Assembly (NCBI GenBank): GCA_021160865.1
Contig: JAGHBS010000127.1
Location: forward strand, 1-9,039
DNA: 9,039 nt
Reading direction: 5' to 3'
Origin: Planctomycetota bacterium
Lineage (GTDB): Bacteria > Planctomycetota > Phycisphaerae > SM23-33
Below are positions 1 through 5,139 of this stretch, in pieces (positions within the stretch are counted from its first letter, which is position 1; every line of letters starts with the position of its first letter). Position numbers and translations under genes: made by a program. The notes beneath the pieces are model-generated. The model searched no databases and was not told the origin of the DNA. It saw nothing but the letters and a program-made list of their open reading frames with translations.

Positions 1-5
1 CAAGT

Positions 6-1217
6 ATGCCTGAGGAGAACACATCGCATTACTTCGGCCCGTATGGCGGGCAATTCGTGCCAGAGACGCTGATGTCCGCCTTGGCGCAGCTCGAGCGGGA
101 ATACCGTGCTGCGATGGCGGATGAAAAGTTCCTTTCCGAGTTCGATAGGATTCTACGCGAAATTGCCGGCAGGCCGAGCGCGATGTACTTCGCCCGTCGT
201 CTTACTGAACACCTCGGTGGTGCGAAGATATATCTTAAGCGCGAAGACCTCAATTACACCGGTGCCCACAAGATAAACAACACGCTCGGACAGGCGCTTT
301 TGACGCTTCGGATGGGTAAAAAGCGAGTTATCGCCGAGACCGGTGCCGGCCAGCACGGCGTCGCCACTGCTGCCGCCGCTGCTGTTTTCGGACTCCAATG
401 CGATATCTATATGGGCACCGAGGACATCCGCAGGCAGGAATTGAATGTCTTCAGAATGGAATTGCTCGGGGCAAGAGTCATTCCCGTCACGACCGGTCAA
501 CGAACACTCAAGGATGCCTGCAATGAAGCCCTTCGCGACTGGATGGGCTCAGTGGAGTATACCCATTACATCCTCGGCTCGGTCGTCGGGCCGGCACCGT
601 ACCCGGAGATGATCAGGGAGTTTCAATCGTGTATCGGCAGGGAAGCCCGAGAACAGATGCTCCAATTGGAAGGCCGATTGCCTGATCTGATTATCGCATG
701 CGTGGGGGGCGGATCAAATGCTGCTGGCATCTTCGCCCCGATGATAGAAGATGAAGAGGTAAAAATGGTGGGCGTTGAAGCAGGCGGACGAAGTATGCGA
801 CTTGGCGACCATGCTGCTTCACTCGTTGCAGGTACTCCCGGCGTGCTCCACGGGGCAAGAAGTTATGTGCTGCAGGACGATGAAGGGCAAACCGCACCAG
901 TCCATAGCGTATCGGCAGGTCTGGATTATCCAGGCGTCGGACCTGAACATGCCTACTGGAAAGACACCGGAAGGGTAACCTACACCACCTGCAGCGATGA
1001 TGAAGCCATCGATGCCTTCTGCCTGCTCAGCCAGACCGAGGGGATTATCCCCGCGTTGGAATCCGCCCATGCCGTTGCTGAAGCAATAAAAGTTGCCCCG
1101 AAGATGAAACCTGACGAGATAATCCTTATCAACCTCTCAGGTAGAGGCGATAAAGACTGTGCCGAGGTAGCAAATATCCTCAAAAAACGAAAGGCGCAAT
1201 CAGCAGGGAAAACCTAA
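6..1217 (+). CDS. trpB: Tryptophan synthase beta subunit
   Basis: TrpB condenses indole with L-serine to make L-tryptophan, using pyridoxal phosphate, in the cytoplasmic alpha2-beta2 complex with TrpA. The protein is 403 residues, the usual length. Visible landmarks are the N-terminal YFGPYGGQFVPE, the PLP lysine K89 in YTGAHKINNTLGQ, the catalytic glutamate E111 in ETGAGQHG, the phosphate-binding GGGSN loop at 234-238, D307 in SAGLDYPGVGPEH and the pyridine-contacting serine S378 in LSGRGDKD. All key residues are present, so it should be active. The ATG at 6 fits the family N-terminus, but only five bases of upstream sequence are visible, so its ribosome site and any upstream trp gene cannot be judged. 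trpA follows after 31 bases. G+C here is clearly higher than in the later genes. Confidence 0.98.
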   Translation: MPEENTSHYFGPYGGQFVPETLMSALAQLEREYRAAMADEKFLSEFDRILREIAGRPSAMYFARRLTEHLGGAKIYLKREDLNYTGAHKINNTLGQALLTLRMGKKRVIAETGAGQHGVATAAAAAVFGLQCDIYMGTEDIRRQELNVFRMELLGARVIPVTTGQRTLKDACNEALRDWMGSVEYTHYILGSVVGPAPYPEMIREFQSCIGREAREQMLQLEGRLPDLIIACVGGGSNAAGIFAPMIEDEEVKMVGVEAGGRSMRLGDHAASLVAGTPGVLHGARSYVLQDDEGQTAPVHSVSAGLDYPGVGPEHAYWKDTGRVTYTTCSDDEAIDAFCLLSQTEGIIPALESAHAVAEAIKVAPKMKPDEIILINLSGRGDKDCAEVANILKKRKAQSAGKT

Positions 1218-1228
1218 TCGCGATACGG

Positions 1229-1233
1229 AAGGA
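1229..1233 (+). promoter_or_regulatory. Distant Shine-Dalgarno-like AAGGA before trpA
   Basis: AAGGA is the only purine-rich core between trpB and trpA. It lies 15 bases before the trpA ATG at 1249, longer than the usual 5-9. No closer start is possible on the upstream side, because an in-frame TAA sits at 1234-1236. Translation of trpA may depend on coupling to trpB, which would fit the 1:1 subunit ratio, or on weak or absent Shine-Dalgarno pairing. This is a seen motif with an inferred role. Confidence 0.4.
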
Positions 1234-1248
1234 TAAGTTTGTACAAGC

Positions 1249-2067
1249 ATGAGTGAGTTAGAAAATAATCGGTTGATACAAACCTTTGCAAAACTTCGTC
1301 AGACAGGAAAGAAGACTCTCATCCCATTCTTAACAGCAGGTTATCCCGATTTGCCCACCACCGAAGCCCTTCTCATCGAACTGGAAAAACAAGGGGTGGG
1401 GATATGCGAGTTGGGCATACCCTTCTCAGACCCCATTGCCGACGGGCCGACAATACAAACGTCTTACACCGAAGCACTATCAAAAGGGATTACAAGCAAA
1501 AAAATCTTCGATATGGTCAAGCATTATCGCCAGCAGGATGGCAAGCTGGCGCTGGTTGCGATGGTGAGTTATTCCATCGTTTTCAAGCGAGGTGTTGAGT
1601 CTTATTTATCCGAAGCAGTCAAGGTTGGCTTTGATGGCATCATCATCCCTGATTTGCCATTAGAAGAAGCAGCAGAATTAGAACCGACCGCCAGGCAGCA
1701 CGGTCTTGCCAATGTGATGCTTATCGCCCCGACCACTCCGCCTGAACGTAGAGTTGAAATCGCCCGTCATTCACGTGGATTTATCTATTACATCTCCGTT
1801 GCTGGTATTACTGGTGAACGAGACCGTTTGCCTGAAGAAACCATTCAAGCAGTGGCTCAACTACGAAAACACACCGATACGCCTATCTGCATCGGTTTTG
1901 GCATCTCCAATGCTGAAACAGTCAAGCACGTCTGCCAAGTGGCTGACGGTGCAATTGTCGGCTCGGCAATCATTCATCGGATAACCGATGCCAAGGACAG
2001 CCCGCAAGATGAACTGGTCAGAAAAATTAGCCAATTTATCAATGAATTAATCGAACCAATCAAATAA
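1249..2067 (+). CDS. trpA: Tryptophan synthase alpha subunit
   Basis: TrpA cleaves indole-3-glycerol phosphate to indole and glyceraldehyde-3-phosphate, and the indole is channelled to TrpB. The 272-residue TIM-barrel protein shows PFLTAGYPD (26-34), the catalytic pair E54 (in ELGIPFSDP) and D65 (in SDPIADGP), matching E49 and D60 of the enterobacterial enzyme. It also has PDLP (134-137), the loop SVAGITGER (183-191) and the phosphate-binding GFGIS (216-220) and GSAI (238-241). No key residue is missing. It is 31 bases downstream of trpB with no promoter or terminator between, so the two form an operon. The ATG at 1249 is the first possible start in the frame after a TAA at 1234. It converges on accA. 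Confidence 0.98.
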   Translation: MSELENNRLIQTFAKLRQTGKKTLIPFLTAGYPDLPTTEALLIELEKQGVGICELGIPFSDPIADGPTIQTSYTEALSKGITSKKIFDMVKHYRQQDGKLALVAMVSYSIVFKRGVESYLSEAVKVGFDGIIIPDLPLEEAAELEPTARQHGLANVMLIAPTTPPERRVEIARHSRGFIYYISVAGITGERDRLPEETIQAVAQLRKHTDTPICIGFGISNAETVKHVCQVADGAIVGSAIIHRITDAKDSPQDELVRKISQFINELIEPIK

Positions 2068-2163
2068 CCGTCGATTGTCATCTTGATTAGCTTATTAGCC
2101 CAGCTACAAAGATACTTATGTCCCCTCTCGTTGTCTCTGAACTGATGCGATAAAACTGTTGGC
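2068..2163. other. Convergent gap trpA / accA, no clear terminator
   Basis: This 96-base spacer lies between the stop of trpA (+) and the stop of accA (-). Convergent genes normally share or face hairpin terminators, but I found no stable inverted repeat followed by a T-run on either strand. The only repetition noticed is the short direct repeat ATTAGC in GATTAGCTTATTAGC. Termination here may be Rho-dependent or the transcripts may overlap. Confidence 0.5.
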
Positions 2164-3201
2164 TTAGGCCTGGATTGTCTTTTGCTGAGATGGGATATAA
2201 TCTGTTGCTGATTTTAGTACCACACCGAGTTTTCGCCAGCGCTGATAGCGTCTCTCGAGGAGCGTATCAATATCGACACTCTTTAATTCTCGTAGTGCGT
2301 GGATAATGTATTCTTCAACATTGGCAGCAGCCTGGGCTGGATTGCGATGCGCCCCACCTAAGGGTTCGGGAATTATCTCATCAACTACGCTGAGCCGTTT
2401 GAGGTCTTTCGCAGTTATTTTAAGTGCTTCCGCGGCTTCGGCTGCCTTTTCACCCGTCCGCCAGAGTATAGCAGCACAGCCTTCCGGACTTATCACACTA
2501 TAATAAGCATATTGCAGGATGGCGACCTTATCGCCCACACCGATACCCAATGCCCCACCAGAGCCTCCTTCACCTATCACGATGCAGATTATTGGTGTGC
2601 GCAGTCGGCTCATCTCACGAAGGTTCATCGCAATTGCCTGGGCGACGCCTCGTTCTTCACTACCGATGCCCGGAAACGCACCAGGCGTGTCGATTAACGT
2701 AACTATTGGCAAAGAGAACTTCTCTGCCAGTTTCATCACCCGAAGTGCCTTTCGATACCCCTCCGGATGGGCACAGCCAAAGTTGCACGCAATCTTCTCT
2801 TGAGTGTCGCGCCCCTTGTGCTGGGCGATTATGACAACTTTTTCCGTGGCAATCTTACCAAATCCGCAGCGGATGGCTCGATCATCCCCAAAGGCTCGAT
2901 CACCATGCAATTCCACAAAATCCTTGACAATCCTATCGATATAATCTCCAGCCAATGGCCGACAGGGATGCCTTGCTACCTGCACCGTTTGCCAGGCAGT
3001 TAGATTATCGTATATCTTCCTGAGAAGAACGTTATACTCTGCATGGAGAAGGCGTATCTCCCTGCTATGATCGCGATTATTCTCCTGTTGATCGGCTTCA
3101 AGTTCAGCTATATGTCTGCGATTGGCAGCAAGGGGCTTTTCAAAATCCAGCAGGTACTTCTCCTGCACATCGTCAAAGGTATTGTCTTGTAATGATGGCA
3201 T
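2164..3201 (-). CDS. accA: Acetyl-CoA carboxylase carboxyltransferase, alpha subunit
   Basis: AccA with AccD transfers the carboxyl group from carboxybiotin on AccB to acetyl-CoA, giving malonyl-CoA, the first committed step of fatty acid synthesis. The protein is 345 residues, slightly longer than the 319 of E. coli, with extra residues mainly at the C-terminus. It opens with a helical region (about 15-75), then RPLAGDYIDRIVKDF and ELHGDRAFGDD (81-107), the crotonase-fold core with DTPGAFPGIGSEERG (171-185), the oxyanion-type glycines EGGSGGALGIGVGD (211-224) and ISPEG (237-241). The ATG at 3201 is supported by GGAG eight bases upstream. No accD or biotin genes are in view. It is the only minus-strand gene here and is divergent from tyrA. 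The upstream region carries a strong inverted repeat and a candidate extended -10 box. Confidence 0.97.
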   Translation of the reverse strand: MPSLQDNTFDDVQEKYLLDFEKPLAANRRHIAELEADQQENNRDHSREIRLLHAEYNVLLRKIYDNLTAWQTVQVARHPCRPLAGDYIDRIVKDFVELHGDRAFGDDRAIRCGFGKIATEKVVIIAQHKGRDTQEKIACNFGCAHPEGYRKALRVMKLAEKFSLPIVTLIDTPGAFPGIGSEERGVAQAIAMNLREMSRLRTPIICIVIGEGGSGGALGIGVGDKVAILQYAYYSVISPEGCAAILWRTGEKAAEAAEALKITAKDLKRLSVVDEIIPEPLGGAHRNPAQAAANVEEYIIHALRELKSVDIDTLLERRYQRWRKLGVVLKSATDYIPSQQKTIQA

Positions 3202-3209
3202 CTCACATT

Positions 3210-3213
3210 CTCC
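3210..3213 (-). promoter_or_regulatory. Ribosome binding site of accA
   Basis: Read on the minus strand, TTTGGAGAATGTGAG precedes the ATG at 3201. The GGAG core is followed by eight bases, an ideal spacing, and this fixes the accA start. Confidence 0.8.
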
Positions 3214-3248
3214 AAAGACCTGCTTTTCTACTCCGTCTCCAAAAGCCC

Positions 3249-3257
3249 TTTATATCA
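3249..3257 (-). promoter_or_regulatory. Candidate extended -10 promoter of accA
   Basis: The minus strand reads TGATATAAA: an extended -10 TG, one base, then TATAAA (3254-3249), five of six matches to TATAAT. No -35 hexamer lies at 17 bases; that position falls inside the inverted repeat at 3261-3281. Transcription would begin near 3242, leaving a leader of about 40 bases that includes the ribosome site. A weaker alternative is TTGATT (3316-3311), 16 bases, TACAAA (3294-3289), which would start transcription at the inverted repeat itself. Confidence 0.4.
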
Positions 3258-3260
3258 AAC

Positions 3261-3281
3261 AAGGACGCCTCCTGCGTCCTT
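3261..3281 (-). repeat. Perfect 8-base inverted repeat upstream of accA
   Basis: Arms AAGGACGC (3261-3268) and GCGTCCTT (3274-3281) are exact reverse complements around a five-base centre, CTCCT. On the accA strand the centre reads AGGAG. It ends six bases before the candidate -10 of accA, where a -35 box would be, so an operator is one reading. If transcription starts upstream at about 3282, it would instead be a 5'-end hairpin of the accA mRNA. On the plus strand it is followed by the T-rich TTTCTCGTCTTT, resembling a terminator, but no plus-strand gene reads into it. Confidence 0.6.
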
Positions 3282-3421
3282 TCTCGTCTTTGTATTGAAT
3301 ACCAATCTATAATCAAATATCGGCAATATGCAAGGAAATTTTTTCCTCAACTTTTCGCTCCCCTGTTGGGGTAAATCCGGCGAACAAGAAAAAATATTAC
3401 AACACTCGATACTTTTGGTGC

Positions 3422-3450
3422 TTGGGGTATAGCTATATTGCTTATATAAT
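3422..3450 (+). promoter_or_regulatory. Promoter of tyrA (TTGGGG-17-TATAAT)
   Basis: A perfect -10 TATAAT (3445-3450) is 17 bases from TTGGGG (3422-3427). The expected transcription start, near 3456-3457, is only about four bases before the ATG at 3461, so the mRNA would be nearly leaderless. A perfect ten-base palindrome, TATAGCTATA (3428-3437), fills most of the spacer. The string ATTGCTTATATAATTT (3437-3452) recurs, with one base deleted, upstream of the FlgI-like gene. Confidence 0.65.
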
Positions 3451-3460
3451 TTTCCTAACG

Positions 3461-4342
3461 ATGGAAAATATGGACGAGCCAATTTTCAAAACGGTTGCAG
3501 TAATCGGTACGGGCGTGCTTGGTGGTTCGATAGGTCTTGCCGTCAAGGCAGCCGATGAAAGAATTACTGTAATAGGTATCGGTCGGCGGAAATCCACTCT
3601 CGAACGGGCAATCAAAGCAGAGGCAATCGATGATACGACACTCGATACTGCCAAGGGCGTCTCACAGGCTGACATCGTAATACTGGCAATACCAATTTCT
3701 GCTTATGAGAAGCACCTCCTCAATATGCGAGATGCCCTGCCTCGGAACGCTGTGGTAACGGATGTGGGTTCAACCAAGGCAATCGTGGTAAAACTTGCAC
3801 AAAATATCCTTGGAAAGGATGGTCCATTCGTTGGTAGTCATCCGATGGCAGGCTCAGAGCGCCGGGGGGTAGAATTCGCAAGGGCAGATTTATTCAATGG
3901 CGCTACCTGCATAGTTACGCCCACTCAACATACCAAAGCAAGTTGCCTCAAAAGGGTAGTGAAGTTCTGGAAGATGCTCGGTGCTAATGTAGTTCGCTTA
4001 TCGCCGCTTGAACATGATAAAGCCGTTGCTTACGTTTCGCACTTGCCTCACATCCTTGCAGCGTTGATAATTGCCTGTCAGAACAACAAGCACATCAAAC
4101 TTGCTGGTAAAGGTTTTATCGATACAACAAGGGTCGCATCGGGCTCGCCCGATATGTGGCGAGAAATCATCTTGACGAATCGAAAGGCAATTCTATCAGC
4201 CATCGATCAGGCTGACGAGCAACTAATGTACCTGCGCGATTTGATAGAAGCAGGCGATGGTGAAGGTATTGAACAATATCTTGCCCGTGCAAAAACCCGC
4301 CGAGATGCACTTATCGCCAAGCAATTAAAACATCTCGATTAA
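3461..4342 (+). CDS. tyrA: Prephenate dehydrogenase (TyrA family)
   Basis: This enzyme oxidatively decarboxylates prephenate to 4-hydroxyphenylpyruvate on the way to tyrosine; arogenate use cannot be excluded from sequence. Counting from the ATG at 3461 (293 residues), there is a Rossmann GTGVLGGSIG (16-25), DVGSTKA (101-107), the HPMAGSE motif with catalytic histidine H127, the second family histidine in SHLPH (193-197), and the substrate arginine in DTTRVASGSPDMW (R224). No chorismate mutase or ACT domain is fused. The start is uncertain: ATG at 3461 or 3470. A longer TTG-initiated reading from 3422 lies inside the promoter and is unlikely. There is no proper Shine-Dalgarno; the -10 box ends ten bases before the ATG at 3461, implying near-leaderless translation. 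def follows 70 bases downstream. Confidence 0.93.
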   Translation: MENMDEPIFKTVAVIGTGVLGGSIGLAVKAADERITVIGIGRRKSTLERAIKAEAIDDTTLDTAKGVSQADIVILAIPISAYEKHLLNMRDALPRNAVVTDVGSTKAIVVKLAQNILGKDGPFVGSHPMAGSERRGVEFARADLFNGATCIVTPTQHTKASCLKRVVKFWKMLGANVVRLSPLEHDKAVAYVSHLPHILAALIIACQNNKHIKLAGKGFIDTTRVASGSPDMWREIILTNRKAILSAIDQADEQLMYLRDLIEAGDGEGIEQYLARAKTRRDALIAKQLKHLD

Positions 4343-4406
4343 TCCTCACTTCGGATAAAAACCATATTTGGCTTCGCTTGATATATTGGCGCAATGTTTA
4401 TAGCAT

Positions 4407-4410
4407 GGAG
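4407..4410 (+). promoter_or_regulatory. Ribosome binding site of def
   Basis: GGAG in CATGGAGATATGATG lies two bases before the ATG at 4413 and five bases before the ATG at 4416. The spacing favours 4416 as the real start, one residue shorter than the longest reading. Confidence 0.65.
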
Positions 4411-4415
4411 ATATG

Positions 4416-4958
4416 ATGAACGATAAAGATCAGAATTCCCACCTGTCGCGACTTGAAATTGTAAAGTATCCTGATCCGCGCCTTCGTGAAACCTGCCAGA
4501 GTATTGAGCGGATCGATGACTCTATCGTCGAGCTGGTCAAACAGATGTTCGTTACAATGTACCGCTCGGGCGGGGTAGGATTGGCTGCCCCACAGGTGGG
4601 TAAAAACATAAGATTATTCATAGCAAATCCAACAGCAAAACCCGGCCAACAAGAAGGTGTGTATATCAATCCTGAAATAATAAATGCTGAAGGGTCAGCA
4701 GAATCTGAAGAAGGCTGTCTTTCCATCCCGGGATTACTCTGTAAGATAAAGCGGAAACATGGTGTTACCATCCGTGCCATCAACCTCGATGGCGAGAGCA
4801 TCACTCAGGACGCTGAAGACCTACTTGCCAGGATATTCCAGCACGAAATAGACCATCTCAACGGCATATTGATATGCGACAAGATGTCAACCGTAGCCAA
4901 AATAGCAAACCGAAAACTACTCAAAGACCTTGAAGAACAATACGCCCACAATGATTGA
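4416..4958 (+). CDS. def: Peptide deformylase
   Basis: Def removes the formyl group from the N-terminal methionine of new proteins at the ribosome. All three signature motifs are present, numbered here from the ATG at 4416 (180 residues): GVGLAAPQ (53-60), EGCLS (99-103) with the metal-binding cysteine C101, and HEIDH (143-147) with metal ligands H143 and H147 and the catalytic glutamate E144. Length is normal and the protein should be active. The start at 4416 is chosen because GGAG is then five bases away; 4413 adds one methionine. The usual partner fmt (methionyl-tRNA formyltransferase) is not adjacent. The 73-base gap after tyrA has only a weak promoter-like pair (TTGATA 4378-4383, 15 bases, TATAGC), so def may be read through from tyrA. 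Confidence 0.97.
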   Translation: MNDKDQNSHLSRLEIVKYPDPRLRETCQSIERIDDSIVELVKQMFVTMYRSGGVGLAAPQVGKNIRLFIANPTAKPGQQEGVYINPEIINAEGSAESEEGCLSIPGLLCKIKRKHGVTIRAINLDGESITQDAEDLLARIFQHEIDHLNGILICDKMSTVAKIANRKLLKDLEEQYAHND

Positions 4959-5030
4959 CAATCCCTGCTTCTCAAACATACACATATATCACCCGCTACA
5001 GTACTATGAGTGGTTATTACGGTTAATTTG

Positions 5031-5060
5031 TTGGGAAGCACCCCCAAATTGCTTTATAAT
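5031..5060 (+). promoter_or_regulatory. Upstream promoter of the FlgI-like gene (TTGGGA-18-TATAAT)
   Basis: TTGGGA (5031-5036) and a perfect TATAAT (5055-5060) are 18 bases apart. The -10 context ATTGCTTTATAATTT (5048-5062) nearly matches that of the tyrA promoter (ATTGCTTATATAATTT), and the -35 boxes share TTGGG. Transcription from here would start near 5067 and run through the inverted repeat at 5093-5116 as a leader hairpin. Confidence 0.55.
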
Positions 5061-5092
5061 TTGTACTCTATAATTGGTTGAATGATGATAAA

Positions 5093-5116
5093 GGGCTTGA
5101 TGGTATATTCAAGCCC
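5093..5116. repeat. Perfect 8-base inverted repeat before the FlgI-like gene
   Basis: Arms GGGCTTGA (5093-5100) and TCAAGCCC (5109-5116) are exact reverse complements around an eight-base centre, TGGTATAT. The repeat ends six bases before the TATAAT at 5123, covering the place of a -35 box. It may be an operator or activator site for the proximal promoter, or a leader hairpin in transcripts from the upstream promoter. No T-run follows on the plus strand, so it is not an ordinary terminator for def. Confidence 0.7.
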
Positions 5117-5122
5117 AAAGCG

Positions 5123-5128
5123 TATAAT
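5123..5128 (+). promoter_or_regulatory. Proximal -10 box of the FlgI-like gene
   Basis: A perfect TATAAT ends 11 bases before the ATG at 5140. No good -35 lies at 16-18 bases: TTGATG (5097-5102) is 20 bases away and inside the inverted repeat. This promoter may therefore need an activator bound at the repeat. The predicted start near 5134-5135 would give a leader of only about five bases. Confidence 0.5.
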
Positions 5129-5139
5129 ATCCGATAACG

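Larger units (their letters stand above)
3202..3460. other. Divergent control region accA / tyrA
   Basis: This 259-base non-coding region has to hold the promoters of both accA (-) and tyrA (+). It contains the accA ribosome site, the 3261-3281 inverted repeat, a candidate accA -10 box, an AT-rich small inverted repeat AGGAAA/TTTCCT (3333-3347), a short CCCC-TGTT-GGGG hairpin (3360-3371) and the tyrA promoter. I found no conserved riboswitch or leader peptide in it. Confidence 0.6.
4959..5139 (+). other. Control region before the FlgI-like gene
   Basis: This 181-base spacer has no clear hairpin-plus-T-run terminator for def. Its second half is dense in promoter signals: TTGGGA-18-TATAAT (5031-5060), another TATAAT at 5069-5074, the perfect inverted repeat 5093-5116 and a TATAAT at 5123-5128. 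No small gene was supported here. Confidence 0.55.

Noticed and set aside
153..500. 115-codon open frame on the minus strand inside trpB
   Set aside because: It lies wholly opposite a strongly conserved gene with all catalytic motifs, and its translation resembles no known protein.
2306..3003. Several plus-strand open frames of 61-94 codons inside accA
   Set aside because: They are opposite the conserved carboxyltransferase core and have low-complexity, unrecognisable translations; they are shadows.
3333..3347. AGGAAA-TTT-TTTCCT inverted repeat as an operator
   Set aside because: It is perfect but short, AT-rich and at no special distance from a promoter; it is likely by chance in A/T-rich spacer.
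3360..3371. CCCC-TGTT-GGGG hairpin as a terminator
   Set aside because: The stem is only four base pairs and is followed by TAAATCC, with no T-run on either strand.
3422..3460. TTG start giving a 306-residue tyrA product
   Set aside because: The extra 13 residues (GYSYIAYIIFLT-like) overlap the -35 and -10 boxes, precede the normal N-terminus of the family, and lack a ribosome site.
4971..5020. Imperfect stem ACCCGCT / AGTGGT after def as a terminator
   Set aside because: It needs a bulge and a G-U pair and has no T-run after it.
4805..5047. 80-codon minus-strand frame from the def / FlgI-like spacer into def
   Set aside because: Most of it is antisense to the conserved metal-binding end of def; it has no clear ribosome site or recognisable features.
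5069..5074. A further TATAAT as an independent promoter
   Set aside because: There is no -35-like hexamer at 15-19 bases upstream; it lies just downstream of the better box at 5055-5060.
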